64,000 nt of DNA from an uncultured Christensenella sp. (GTDB lineage: Bacteria > Bacillota > Clostridia > Christensenellales > Pumilibacteraceae): NCBI GenBank assembly GCA_910578545.1, contig CAJTPT010000004.1, positions 62,001 to 126,000 of the forward strand, given 5' to 3'. Below the pieces are notes generated by a model. It worked only from the letters and a program-made list of their open reading frames with translations. It was not told the origin of the DNA and did no database searches. A program made the translations under genes and the position numbers. Of this stretch, positions 36,320 through 45,121 are shown one piece after another; the first letter of the stretch is position 1; every line of letters starts with the position of its first letter.

Positions 36320-37138
36320 CTATGAATAAAAACCTTTTTGACAATTCCGAATTCCTAATTCGATTTTGGCGATATTGTCGTACGCCTTTTTCTTAGCCGT
36401 TTCAAAGTCGTCTGCAACGGCATTAACGCACAGCACGCGCTCGCCGCTTGCAATAAGGTGGCCACCGCACTGCGCAACGCTATTAAAAAACACATTGACG
36501 TCGTTGTCGACAAAGTTAAGCCCGGAAATGATACAGCCCGTTTTACCGTCGCTTTTGAGCGTTACGCTTACCGACCTTTTGCACGACCATTTTAGCTCGA
36601 TCTTGTCGAGCGTGCCGTCAATCGCCGCATTCATGATTTTGTACAGGTCGGATTGTAACAGCGGGAGCAAGGCTTGGACTTCGTCGTCGGAATACTTTGA
36701 CTTAACCGCCCGCGAGCAATGCTCGCCGCACACAATCTCGTAGCAGTCCGTCGCCGCACACAAACCGTGCCGCCAAATAAAATCGTTTGCCGCCGCATCC
36801 GCGCCGAATACGCGACGGCCTCGTGCCGTGAGTTTATTCACAAGCTCCGAACTTTTCGGATCGTCGGACAGAACGACCGTAAGCTTGATATTCTTATTGA
36901 CGTCGACGAATTTGACTATCCCGTCTATATCAGTCGCGCTTATGCCCGTTTGAATAACGCTCATACCCGCATTGCCCGGCGCACCGTAAATACTGCCGAC
37001 ATTCGGACTTTGGCAAAGCTTCCACGAAAGAGCGTGCTCTTTGCCGCCGCTGCCGACGATAAGCACGTCTTCGCCGTGTAATCCAATCTCTCGAAGCTCG
37101 ACGCGGCGTTTAACGTTTTTCGGTTGAATTTCGGACAT
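36320..37138 (-). CDS. PurD-like protein lacking the ATP-grasp domain
   Basis: A 272-residue protein built from the two ends of phosphoribosylamine-glycine ligase (PurD, normally about 420 residues). The N domain shows VLIVGSGGKEHALSWKLCQSP and APGNAGMS. The C domain shows VQALLPLLQSDLYKIM, DGTLDKIELKW and SGERVLCVNAVADDFETAKKKAYDN. Between FGADAAANDF and YSDDEVQALL about 150-180 residues of the ATP-grasp catalytic core are replaced by a short Cys-containing linker. It cannot make GAR by the known mechanism. The last 10 or so codons and the stop are supplied by an AATTCCGAATT repeat. It is the first gene of the pair with the PurL-like gene and has a promoter shared with rpiB. Confidence 0.8.
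   Translation of the reverse strand: MSEIQPKNVKRRVELREIGLHGEDVLIVGSGGKEHALSWKLCQSPNVGSIYGAPGNAGMSVIQTGISATDIDGIVKFVDVNKNIKLTVVLSDDPKSSELVNKLTARGRRVFGADAAANDFIWRHGLCAATDCYEIVCGEHCSRAVKSKYSDDEVQALLPLLQSDLYKIMNAAIDGTLDKIELKWSCKRSVSVTLKSDGKTGCIISGLNFVDNDVNVFFNSVAQCGGHLIASGERVLCVNAVADDFETAKKKAYDNIAKIELGIRNCQKGFYS
36343..36360. repeat. AATTCCGAATT unit inside the PurD-like 3' end
   Basis: AATTCCGAATTCCTAATT overlaps the coding end of the PurD-like gene and encodes part of ELGIRN on the minus strand. Confidence 0.7.
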
Positions 37139-37156
37139 AAATACTCTCGATAGACG

Positions 37157-37190
37157 ATTATATCACAATCACAGATTGATTTACGGATTT
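37157..37190 (-). promoter_or_regulatory. Promoter/operator block of the PurD-PurL-like operon
   Basis: On minus, TATAAT (37162-37157) lies 18 bases before the ATG. Immediately upstream is a 27-base block (37190-37164) identical to the one before rpiB at 57353-57327. It contains the palindrome CAATC-TGT-GATTG between the -10 and the expected -35 position. No good -35 hexamer exists at 16-18 bases, which suggests control by an activator or an unusual sigma factor. Confidence 0.7.
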
Positions 37191-37360
37191 TTCTTCCATT
37201 TGCTTGAGATACTTTTTATTTACGTAATTGCGATTTGTTTTATTATACCATATAATTTTTATTAGGTCAACGGTACAGTTAGACATCGTTTGTCATGTTG
37301 AGCTTTTTTGACCGCCGAAACATCCGGCGAACACCGATTGCGGCTTGACGCGCAGTCCGT

Positions 37361-37385
37361 AATTCTCAATTCCGAATTCCGAATT
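37361..37385. repeat. AATTCCGAATT repeat before the phosphatase-kinase promoter
   Basis: AATTCTCAATTCC then two further CCGAATT units end 12 bases before the -35 box at 37398. A TGTCATGTTGAGC segment of the wider repeat family is at about 37292-37304. Confidence 0.6.
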
Positions 37386-37397
37386 ATCCCAAACCTC

Positions 37398-37426
37398 TTG
37401 ACTAAATCTTTTCTTTAATATATAAT
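37398..37426 (+). promoter_or_regulatory. Promoter of the phosphatase-kinase operon
   Basis: TTGACT (37398-37403), 17 bases, TATAAT (37421-37426). The transcript leader is about 50 bases. Confidence 0.8.
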
Positions 37427-37483
37427 GTTATTTGGATAATTCCGTAAACGGATATTTCTACAAAATACATAGGCGGAGTTTAT

Positions 37484-38236
37484 ATGAAACTACTAACCAG
37501 TTCCATCTGCAAGCAAGGCGGGCGTGAATACAACCAAGACTATTTGGATCAGATTGTAACTGACGACGGCGCGTGCCTTGTTGTATGCGACGGACTCGGC
37601 TCGTACTACGGCAGTGAGGTTGCAAGCCGCATTTGCGCGACCAAGATTATTGACGCGTACTCGCAAGTCAAGCAGGTCGACGCCGAGCGCGCAGTAAAGC
37701 CCGATTTTTGCCAGAGCTATATTCAGTCTGCGCACAATTGCGTAGTGGACGAAAAAGAGCGCAACCCCAAAATTCGCTCGTCGTGCACTACCGTCGCTTG
37801 CGTTACCACCGATTTTAATTCGACGGTTATATCGCATATCGGCGATACCCGCGTTTACTTTTTTAAGTCAAACAAGCTTCACTTCCAGACCAAGGACCAC
37901 TCGCTTTCTCAGCTTGCGGTCGAGATGGGCAGAATCCCGCTACGCGATATTCGTTCGGACAAGGATCAAAACAAGCTGACGCGCGTGCTCGGCTCGGACT
38001 ACTATATTCCGCCAGACTGCGATATATACAACAGCCCGCTTCAACCGGGCGACGCGTTTATCCTGTGCACCGACGGGTTCTGGGAATACGTGTACGAAGA
38101 GGAAATGGAAGCAGATCTCGCCTCGTCCGCCACGCCCGAGGAAGCGCTTTTCAAAATGGAACAGCGCCTTTTGTCGCGCGTGACTAAGTTTAACGACAAC
38201 TATTCGGCAATTGTAGCCATGGTAAAAGAGGGGTAA
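37484..38236 (+). CDS. PP2C-type Ser/Thr protein phosphatase
   Basis: A 250-residue metal-dependent phosphatase of the PrpC/Stp type. Metal-ligand motifs are visible: GGREYNQDY, VCDGLGSYYGSEVAS, SHIGDTRVY and CTDGFWEYVYEEEM. There is no membrane segment. It precedes the Ser/Thr kinase by 3 bases, and the kinase ribosome-binding site lies in its last codons, so the two are made together and probably act on the same substrates. GGCGGAG before the ATG. Confidence 0.93.
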   Translation: MKLLTSSICKQGGREYNQDYLDQIVTDDGACLVVCDGLGSYYGSEVASRICATKIIDAYSQVKQVDAERAVKPDFCQSYIQSAHNCVVDEKERNPKIRSSCTTVACVTTDFNSTVISHIGDTRVYFFKSNKLHFQTKDHSLSQLAVEMGRIPLRDIRSDKDQNKLTRVLGSDYYIPPDCDIYNSPLQPGDAFILCTDGFWEYVYEEEMEADLASSATPEEALFKMEQRLLSRVTKFNDNYSAIVAMVKEG

Positions 38237-38239
38237 AAA

Positions 38240-39916
38240 ATGGCGCGAATCAGAACTAACAAGAATATATGCTTGTACTGTTTCGGCGATTTGGATTCCA
38301 ACCGCGTTTGCATGAGCTGTCACCACAAGGCGGATGACACCCCGTCGCCGCCCCACCACCTGCCTCAGCGCACGGTCATCGGTCCGCAAAACAGATATCT
38401 AATCGGCAAAGCGCTCGGCGAGGGCGGTTTCGGTATTACCTACCTCGGTTGGGATCTTCAGCAAGGCATTAAGGTCGCCGTAAAGGAATACTTCCCTTCC
38501 GGCTACGTCAACCGCGTGCCGGGCAACAATCAGGTAATTATCAATTCCAAACAGAATCAGGCGGCAAGCAACCGCGGACTGAAACGCTTTGTCGAGGAAG
38601 CCCGCGCGCTTGCAAAAATCAAAAACCTCAACGGCGTAGTCAACGTTCGCGACTTCTTTTCCGCCAATGGCACCGCGTACATCGTCATGGAATTCCTCGA
38701 CGGCGTATCGCTCAAAAAGTACCTTCAGCGCCGCGGCGGCAAGGTCAGCGTGGACGAGATACTCACTATAATTCGCCCCGTCATGGACTCGCTTACGCAG
38801 GTGCACAAGATCGGGCTTATCCACCGCGATATCTCGCCCGATAACATTCTTATCACCAAGTTCAACGAGGTCAAGCTTATCGACTTCGGCGCGGCTAAAT
38901 ACTCGAACCCCGACGGCAGATCGCTGTCTATCGTTTTAAAGCAGGGCTTTGCCCCGCCCGAGCAGTATGACGCGCACGGCGAGCAGGGTCCGTGGACGGA
39001 CGTGTACGCGCTGGGCGTAACAATCTACTTTGCTATAACCGGTATACTTCCGCCCGAGTCGATTCGCGTAATGATGGGCAAGGAAGCTATCAAGCGCCCG
39101 TCAGAGCTCGGCATTCAAATCGACCCGAGCGTGGAAAACGCGCTTATCAAATGTCTTGCCGTCGATAAAAAGAAACGGTTCCAAGACGTTCAGCAAATGA
39201 TTAACGGGCTGTACAATCCACGTGCGCCGCGCAAATCGGCTTCTGCCCCGGCGGCGAACGCCCCCCCGCCCGTAACGCCCAAAAAGTCCGCGGCGCCGCG
39301 CACGGCGGCAGGCACTACGGCAGAGCGCAACGCTCAAGAAATACCGACCGCAAAGTCTACCCCGATCCGCGCTTCGAGAACGGGCACGGGCGTTACGCCG
39401 AGAAGCACGGCGTCCGCACAGTCCAAGACCGACTCGGCCGAACAAGCGCCATCTAAGCCCACGGCAACGGCACGGCGCATAACACCTACGGCTAAACCGA
39501 CGGCAACGCCTACCTCTACTCCTGCGGCAAAACCCGCGGCAACGGCAAAAAAGGAAACGTCGACGGCAACCGCCAAGCGCATAACGCCTACAACGCCCGC
39601 CGCCACGGCTACCCCCAAACAAACGGCTAAGCCGACTACCTCGACGGCACGAGCGACTACGGCAAAGCAGGAATCAACGCCTAAACAACCCGCAAAAACC
39701 GAACCCGTAAAGCCCGCGGCTACGCCGAAGCCGACTTCTACCGCCACGGCTAAGCAAGCGGTTAAGCCGACGGCTACCGCCACTGCCAAACAGGAAACAC
39801 CGACTAAACAAGCGGCGGCAAAACCGACCGAAAAGCCTAAGCAGGACGCGCCCGCAAAAAAGCCCGAGCCGCCCGCAAAAAAGCCGTCGTTGTTTGCAAG
39901 GCTGTTTAAGAAGTAA
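38240..39916 (+). CDS. Ser/Thr protein kinase with N-terminal zinc ribbon and Thr/Ala/Lys tail
   Basis: A 558-residue kinase. Residues 11-27 carry C-x2-C and C-x2-C (a zinc ribbon). The Hanks-type kinase domain spans about 50-330: GEGGFG at 60-65, Lys82, HRDISPDN with catalytic Asp197, and DFG at 215-217. Then comes APPEQY, the activation-segment end seen in bacterial FHA/zinc-ribbon kinases. Residues about 335-540 are low-complexity repeats of TATAK, KPTATPT and similar, with no membrane helix and no PASTA domains. It is therefore cytoplasmic, unlike PrkC. The repeat tail may be a phosphorylation target or a scaffold. Confidence 0.92.
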   Translation: MARIRTNKNICLYCFGDLDSNRVCMSCHHKADDTPSPPHHLPQRTVIGPQNRYLIGKALGEGGFGITYLGWDLQQGIKVAVKEYFPSGYVNRVPGNNQVIINSKQNQAASNRGLKRFVEEARALAKIKNLNGVVNVRDFFSANGTAYIVMEFLDGVSLKKYLQRRGGKVSVDEILTIIRPVMDSLTQVHKIGLIHRDISPDNILITKFNEVKLIDFGAAKYSNPDGRSLSIVLKQGFAPPEQYDAHGEQGPWTDVYALGVTIYFAITGILPPESIRVMMGKEAIKRPSELGIQIDPSVENALIKCLAVDKKKRFQDVQQMINGLYNPRAPRKSASAPAANAPPPVTPKKSAAPRTAAGTTAERNAQEIPTAKSTPIRASRTGTGVTPRSTASAQSKTDSAEQAPSKPTATARRITPTAKPTATPTSTPAAKPAATAKKETSTATAKRITPTTPAATATPKQTAKPTTSTARATTAKQESTPKQPAKTEPVKPAATPKPTSTATAKQAVKPTATATAKQETPTKQAAAKPTEKPKQDAPAKKPEPPAKKPSLFARLFKK

Positions 39917-39930
39917 TAGTTATCAATTTT

Positions 39931-39964
39931 AAAAACACCGCTCTTTACGGGCGGTGTTTTGATT
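39931..39964 (+). terminator. Terminator of the phosphatase-kinase operon
   Basis: AACACCGCTC and GGGCGGTGTT (39933-39958) pair around TTTAC with one bulge, followed by TTGATTTT. Confidence 0.8.
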
Positions 39965-40109
39965 TTAATAAGAGTGTGTAAAGTCATGTTTGATATTTTG
40001 AGCGAATGCGAGAGATCGCACTAACCTATAGCACGGCTCATCGGAACGGAAACACCACGCAATAATTATAATAACGGCGCAAGCGCAATCCGAGATTCCG
40101 AATTCCAAA

Positions 40110-40673
40110 TTAACTTTTGCTCACTATCTCGAGTGCGACGACAATCGTTTGCTTTTGGTTGAACATATCAATTTCAATCTCGGCGGTACGATTGTGGCGG
40201 TCAATGCGTTTTATGCTTCCTTCCATGCCGATGAGCGGTCCGCCCGTCACGGTTATCGCGTCGCCTACGATATAACCGACTGAATGTTCAACGCACCGCT
40301 TGTCTTTAAACAGATATTCAAACCGTTCCCGTTCTTCGCGGCTCAGCGCAATTTCCTTGGAATCGCCGTAGCGTAGCACGCGAATGATATACTGCGAATT
40401 GTATATATAATCGGAAAACACCTTTAGGAATTCACACGACGGCATGTCAGTTTCTATAAAAACGTATCCGGGAAAAAGCGGACGTTTAAGATAAAACCTA
40501 CCCGCTTCATGCAATTCCTTTTTTCGGTAGTATTTTTCGGTTTCGGGGCAAAACGCTTCCAACCGATACGGCAAGTCCTTTTGCTCGAACGCCTTTTGCG
40601 TATCGGCTATCACCTTGCGCTCGGTATTCGTTCGCACGTACAAAACGTACCACCAATACGATTGTTCTTCCAT
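40110..40673 (-). CDS. NusG-family antiterminator, LoaP/RfaH-like
   Basis: A 187-residue NusG paralogue. The NGN domain starts WWYVLYVRTNTERKV and includes RPLFPGYVFIE. The C-terminal KOW domain has GDAITVTGGPLIGMEGSIKRIDRHNRTAEIEI. It is isolated, not in the secE-nusG-rplK cluster, so it is a specialised paralogue rather than housekeeping NusG. Such paralogues (LoaP in Firmicutes) promote readthrough of long polysaccharide or secondary-metabolite operons. The target operon is not visible here. AGAGGT lies before the ATG. Confidence 0.85.
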   Translation of the reverse strand: MEEQSYWWYVLYVRTNTERKVIADTQKAFEQKDLPYRLEAFCPETEKYYRKKELHEAGRFYLKRPLFPGYVFIETDMPSCEFLKVFSDYIYNSQYIIRVLRYGDSKEIALSREERERFEYLFKDKRCVEHSVGYIVGDAITVTGGPLIGMEGSIKRIDRHNRTAEIEIDMFNQKQTIVVALEIVSKS

Positions 40674-40747
40674 GATTACCTCTTGCGCTTTTATACGCAG
40701 TTTAACCGATTATACCACACCGAAAAATCTTTTGCAAGCGATAGGGC

Positions 40748-40772
40748 AATTCGGGATTAAGAATACAGAATT
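40748..40772. repeat. Degenerate AATTC repeat unit
   Basis: AATTCGGGATTAAG and an adjoining AGAATT lie between the NusG-like gene and the following terminator. Confidence 0.5.
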
Positions 40773-40797
40773 ATAAACTATCGGTTGTTACAACAAC

Positions 40798-40829
40798 AAA
40801 AAAGCCCCGTCCTAAGACAAGGCTTTTTG
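40798..40829 (-). terminator. Terminator of the 961-residue lipoprotein gene
   Basis: On minus AAAAAGCCTTGTC pairs with GACGGGGCTTTTTT around a TTAG loop, with a T run. Confidence 0.85.
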
Positions 40830-40853
40830 TTATTGATTGATTGATTATTAGGA

Positions 40854-43739
40854 TTACGCGCCCATGTAAGTGAATACAAAAAGCTTTTTTCCGTTCTTCT
40901 CTTCAATCGTAATCTTGTAAGTTCCGGCTGTTACTACCGACCCGTTAGCGCTTGCGCTGATCGTATTCAGCTTAAGTCCGTCAAAGGCGTTACCCTCGCT
41001 ATCTCTGCACTCATAGTAAGTAGCGCTGTTGTAGCTCCAACCCTCTTTACCATTCTTGCAGTCCGTGATTTTGAATTGCGAAGAGGCAGTGAGCTTGACT
41101 TCCAAACCATTTACAGGGTCAATATAAAGAGCGGGATTTACACTCCATGCCGCATTAGTAAAGCCCGAACCGACCAAGTACGCGCCGCCTTCGATAGGAG
41201 CTTCGATAGTAGGTGCGTCAGGCTCGCCGTCGGCGCTGTACGAAACGTACACTTTTGCCGCGGAAACGTCTACGATGAAGTAGAACTTGCCGGTCGCTTT
41301 GATACTGAGGTTATCGCCTGCGGTACCGATAAACGCCGATACGTTGCCGGAGCCTATTGTACCGATCCACTTTTTGGTCGCAGTAGTCGTACCTGTTTTG
41401 TAGAACTTAAAGTTATCGCCTGCGGTCATGTCGATAACAATTTCGTACATTCCGTCCGTTCTTGCATCGAGCTTAAAGCCCTTGGCGCTACTGTTATCCC
41501 ATGTCGCATCCGAGTTCTGTACGTTACCGACGAGATATGTGTTGTTAGCCGTAACGGTTTCCGCCTTCTTGGTTATTTCAGACGGGTCGATTTCGCGGCC
41601 GGCATAGATTTGATATTTGGTTTCGTACTGCTTGATATAAATCTTAAACTTGCCGCCATTGCTGATTTCCAAGTAAGCGTTATTCGTCCCTTCGGGGGTT
41701 TTTACACCGCTACTCGACGACTCGACTTCAAACGTGATCGCTTCACCTTTGATTGTAAAGTACAGCTTGTCGCCCGTATTGAACTGAACAGTATCGATCC
41801 AATACTGCGCCAACATACCTTCTGCCGTCTCTGCCGACGTAAGCGCTTTAGGCGTAAGGTCGACAGCCGTGCCTGTCTCGCCGACTTTATAGGTATTGGT
41901 CTCAACTACGGGAGTTTCGCCGAATGCACCTGTTTGAGTGCCTTGGATCCAAACAGTAAAGCCACCGTCCGAATATTTTTTGAGATATACTGTGTAGTCG
42001 CCCGCAACAAGAGTGAAGCCTGCGCCGCTCGCACCGCCTGCGGCGCCAAGCGTATCGCCGACTTTAACTTGAATATCTTTATGGTGCTCAATCCACAGTT
42101 GATCAATAGCCGTGCCGTCGATTGCAAATGAATACGCTGTTTCCGCAGTTACTTTGAGCGTAGCCATAAACTGATCGGAAAGCGTGTGATTGTCATAGTA
42201 GCCGCCTTCGGGATTGGTTACGTCGACCCTCCATCCACGGTCGATAGTTGCGGTCGCGTCAGTCATTGTTAAGTCGCCGACGGTAACCTCGGCATCTTCG
42301 TATGCTCTTGCAGGGGGTTCGGGGTCGGTCATCGGTCTTTCGGGATCGGGGTCTATCGGATCTACAGGTCCCTCGCCGCCTTTAAGTGCGATTGACCAGG
42401 TTTTGCCGGCCTTATTGACAGTAACGATATACGTGCCGTCGGTTTTGACCTTTACGTTGCCGTGACTATCACCTGTCGCGTCATTAAGTATGACGTACGC
42501 TTGCGAAGCCGTGTCGAGTTGATACCACGCAAACTGATTGACGCCGTATTCGCCCCATAATATCGTGTACTCGTCCTCGCCGGTCTCTGCATTTTGGGTA
42601 AACTGACAAGTAGCGACCTTAAACCATTTATCTGCCTCAAGGTCGATTTCTAAGGTGTTGTCCTTAAGCTCGTACTTTTGTTTAAGCTGCCAATCGGACA
42701 TATCGCCTACCAGGTAAAACGCGCCGTCGGTAAGAGTCTGTTCACCGACGATAGGCGCGCCGCCGTCCGTTGCGTATACGGTCCAGTCGTCGGTATCCCA
42801 AAGCTTGAGATATATTTTGTACGTGCCCGCACGAAGCGCGGTAATACCCGTAACGGGGCTGGACGTCACGCTTATATCGATGCCTGCACTTTTTTTATCT
42901 ACAAACAACTTGCCGGGAAGAGCGGCAAACTCGCCGTCCTTGCCGCGAAGCTCAAACGTGACCGTTTGGTTGGCGTCAAGATAAACGCCATCGACGAGCA
43001 TATACTCTTCTTTGAGCGTAGGAAAACTCTCTGTGTCCGGGCTCTCGTTACGAGTCATCGCATTTTGAACGCCGTTGATTATCGCAGCAGCGGGAGCGGT
43101 AGATACAGGATCCGCTACGTAGTTTGCGTATACGTCGGCGTCCGCAGTGAATACGACGTCGGTATCGATAGGCGTTTCGTCTAACAACATCCAGCCGTCC
43201 TGCAACCAACCTGTATCGACCTCTACAGTCGGGAAAGCGACTATCTTGCCGTTAACTGTTTTTGCGGTGGTATCGCCCGTTATGGTGCCATGCTCGCCGC
43301 CGTGGAACGTGATCGTGTATTCCGTATCGGGCGTAGGGTCGGGATCGGTACCCGGGTCTGGATCTACGGGCGCGGTATTTTTAGTCCACTGCGCGTATAC
43401 GGTAACGTCCAAAAGGAACACCGTGCCGTTGTCGCCGAACGTAACCTTTTCGCCGGTGCCGTCCTGTTTAAAGTTGTAGCCGGTAAAGGTATGCCCTGTC
43501 AATTCGGGCGCCGCGGGCTCGGTTGCGATATGACCGAATTCGTCGGTCTTAACGATAGCCGCCGCAGACTCGCCGCCAAACACACCGCCGTTTGCACTGA
43601 ACGTGACTTCACGCACACCGCCCACCTTGGTGCCGTCAGGCAGCTCGACTTCATCGGCGCACGCAACAAGAGCCCCCGCCGAGGCGGCGACGACCGTTGC
43701 TGACAAAACGGCAAAAAACAGTTTCGACTTTTTCATCAT
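40854..43739 (-). CDS. Large multi-module surface lipoprotein, probable glycan binder
   Basis: A 961-residue lipoprotein. The signal peptide ends LVAC with Cys27 as the lipidated residue. Two InlB-like modules occupy about 40-120 and 145-215 (FSANGGVFGGES..FTGYNFKQDG and YTITFHGGEHGTITGD), separated by an acidic PDPGTDPDP linker. The rest is a series of carbohydrate-binding-like beta-sandwich modules, with repeated phrases such as GTYKIYLKLWDTDDWTVYA, GDYTVYLKKYSDGGFTVWI and GKFKIYIKQYETKYQIYA and a SusE/F-like part (DGTYIVTVNKAGKTWSIAL). Repetition points to internal duplication. The role is probably binding of starch-like or host glycans. AGAGGGA before the ATG. Confidence 0.82.
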   Translation of the reverse strand: MMKKSKLFFAVLSATVVAASAGALVACADEVELPDGTKVGGVREVTFSANGGVFGGESAAAIVKTDEFGHIATEPAAPELTGHTFTGYNFKQDGTGEKVTFGDNGTVFLLDVTVYAQWTKNTAPVDPDPGTDPDPTPDTEYTITFHGGEHGTITGDTTAKTVNGKIVAFPTVEVDTGWLQDGWMLLDETPIDTDVVFTADADVYANYVADPVSTAPAAAIINGVQNAMTRNESPDTESFPTLKEEYMLVDGVYLDANQTVTFELRGKDGEFAALPGKLFVDKKSAGIDISVTSSPVTGITALRAGTYKIYLKLWDTDDWTVYATDGGAPIVGEQTLTDGAFYLVGDMSDWQLKQKYELKDNTLEIDLEADKWFKVATCQFTQNAETGEDEYTILWGEYGVNQFAWYQLDTASQAYVILNDATGDSHGNVKVKTDGTYIVTVNKAGKTWSIALKGGEGPVDPIDPDPERPMTDPEPPARAYEDAEVTVGDLTMTDATATIDRGWRVDVTNPEGGYYDNHTLSDQFMATLKVTAETAYSFAIDGTAIDQLWIEHHKDIQVKVGDTLGAAGGASGAGFTLVAGDYTVYLKKYSDGGFTVWIQGTQTGAFGETPVVETNTYKVGETGTAVDLTPKALTSAETAEGMLAQYWIDTVQFNTGDKLYFTIKGEAITFEVESSSSGVKTPEGTNNAYLEISNGGKFKIYIKQYETKYQIYAGREIDPSEITKKAETVTANNTYLVGNVQNSDATWDNSSAKGFKLDARTDGMYEIVIDMTAGDNFKFYKTGTTTATKKWIGTIGSGNVSAFIGTAGDNLSIKATGKFYFIVDVSAAKVYVSYSADGEPDAPTIEAPIEGGAYLVGSGFTNAAWSVNPALYIDPVNGLEVKLTASSQFKITDCKNGKEGWSYNSATYYECRDSEGNAFDGLKLNTISASANGSVVTAGTYKITIEEKNGKKLFVFTYMGA

Positions 43740-44101
43740 TTCCCTCTCTATTTAATTTTTGATAGATAGATCTTATCCGTCTACTCACATTATATAACTT
43801 ATATATTCATTTGTCAATACATTACCGAAAAATAAGTTTCGTTAATTATATCCGAAATTAAAAGTTTTTTATAATGCGGAATTGGGAATTCGATCGGAAT
43901 TACCGACAGCTACGCGCTGTCGCGCTTCGGTCGAGATTATCGGAATCGGCATATGCTTTTTATATAGTGACGCGCTCTATATTCGTTGGATTTTTCGGCG
44001 ATCGAAAATACGCTCGAGATGACAAAAAGCTTTACAATAAAAAAGTCAGGCAATTACACCTGACTTTAATTGCGAATTCTCAATTCCCAATTCCGAATCG
44101 G
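43740..44101. repeat. Intergenic region with an AATTCCGAATT-ended element
   Basis: Repeat ends are at 43876-43892 (GCGGAATTGGGAATTCG) and 44075-44098 (three AATTC-type units). Between them are CGACAGCTACGCGCTGTCG-like hairpin sequence and a GATTTTTCGGCGATCGAAAA / CTCGAGATGACAA segment. The part near 43750-43860 is AT-rich and holds the lipoprotein promoter. No gene was seen. Confidence 0.5.
44036..44068 (-). terminator. Terminator of gpsA
   Basis: AAGTCAGG and CCTGACTT flank an 8-base loop (44043-44066). A run of A on the plus side gives a T run on minus. Confidence 0.75.
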
Positions 44102-45109
44102 TTAAACCAAATCGTCCTTAAGCGTTCTGTCAAAAAGCTGTTCCATGACGGTGCGCGGCGGTATCTTATCCAAAATCATTGTATTGACCGCGGTGGTTAT
44201 AGGCATATCCACGCCGTGCTTATCGGCGAGCAGCGACAGCGCACGCGCGGTATGCACTCCCTCGGCGAGCTTGTCGTACTTTTTGCCCTTGGCGTAGTTT
44301 TCGCCCCACATTCTGTTGTGGCTGTGCTCGGAGAACAGCGTGGTTTCGTAGTCGCCGATATGAGCAAGCCCGTATGCGGAAAGCGGGTTGCCGCCGAGCG
44401 CTTTGATAAGCCTAGCAACCTCGCGACTTCCGCGCGCCATAAGCGCGCCCTTTAGCGTGACTAAGTTCATGCCGTCAAGCACGCCCGCCACGATACCCAT
44501 AACGTTTTTTGCCGCCGCTCCGATTTCCGTACCGATAACATCGGTGCCGTAGTAAAACCTGATAAGCGGGCTTTTGAAGTATTCGACAATGCGCTCTATC
44601 GTGGTTCGCTCATAGCCGTCGATAAGCATGCAGTTGGGGTTGCCCTGCGTAAATTCCTGAACGTGCCCGGGTCCCGCCCACACGGCTATCTGCCAGCTTT
44701 CCAAACCGAACTCGAGCGCAATCTCGCTCAGGCGTTTGCCCGTGCTGATTTCCACGCCCTTCATGTTGGTGACGAGGTATTTACCCGTCATGTCGCACCC
44801 GCCGCGGATATCGCCCATTACGTCTCGAAAAACCTGCGACGGAACGCTTACCAAAACGACGTTTGCCGATTTGATCGCCCTGGGTAAATCCGCCGTCAGT
44901 TCGACAGACTTGGGCAGAGTGACGTACTCGTTTTTGTGCGTCATGAGCAGTCTGTCGTATGTGATGTCGCCCGGCTTGCCGTAAACTGTTACCCTGTGTC
45001 CGAGCTGATTTGCGTACCACGCCAAAAAAGAGCCCCATCTGCCGCAGCCGATAACGGTGACCTTTATCTTTTGTCTGGTATAGTCCATGGGAATAACGTA
45101 ATCGGACAC
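44102..45109 (-). CDS. gpsA: NAD(P)H-dependent glycerol-3-phosphate dehydrogenase
   Basis: A 335-residue enzyme making sn-glycerol 3-phosphate from dihydroxyacetone phosphate for phospholipid synthesis. The N-terminal Rossmann motif reads VIGCGRWGSFLAWYANQLGH. The catalytic-Lys region TEIGAAAKNVMGIVAGVLDG is kept. The usual GPSFA segment is GPGHVQEF, a variant. The GTG start at 45109 is supported by AAAGGAG 6 bases upstream. It starts 12 bases after the upstream membrane-protein gene, in the same operon. Confidence 0.9.
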   Translation of the reverse strand: MSDYVIPMDYTRQKIKVTVIGCGRWGSFLAWYANQLGHRVTVYGKPGDITYDRLLMTHKNEYVTLPKSVELTADLPRAIKSANVVLVSVPSQVFRDVMGDIRGGCDMTGKYLVTNMKGVEISTGKRLSEIALEFGLESWQIAVWAGPGHVQEFTQGNPNCMLIDGYERTTIERIVEYFKSPLIRFYYGTDVIGTEIGAAAKNVMGIVAGVLDGMNLVTLKGALMARGSREVARLIKALGGNPLSAYGLAHIGDYETTLFSEHSHNRMWGENYAKGKKYDKLAEGVHTARALSLLADKHGVDMPITTAVNTMILDKIPPRTVMEQLFDRTLKDDLV

Positions 45110-45121
45110 AGTGCTCTCCTT

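Noticed and set aside
36320..37138. PurD-like gene as a frameshifted pseudogene
   Set aside because: The N and C domains are in one uninterrupted frame across the deletion; decay by stops or frameshifts is not seen.
39101..39987. Long minus-strand frames rich in Arg/Gly or Val/Ala opposite the kinase tail
   Set aside because: They mirror the low-complexity Thr/Ala/Lys repeats of the kinase gene; no start site or family match.
44102..45109. GpsA as another catalytically altered enzyme because GPSFA reads GPGHVQ
   Set aside because: The catalytic Lys region and Rossmann motif are intact, and the GPGHVQ form is one I recognise from a subgroup of real dehydrogenases.
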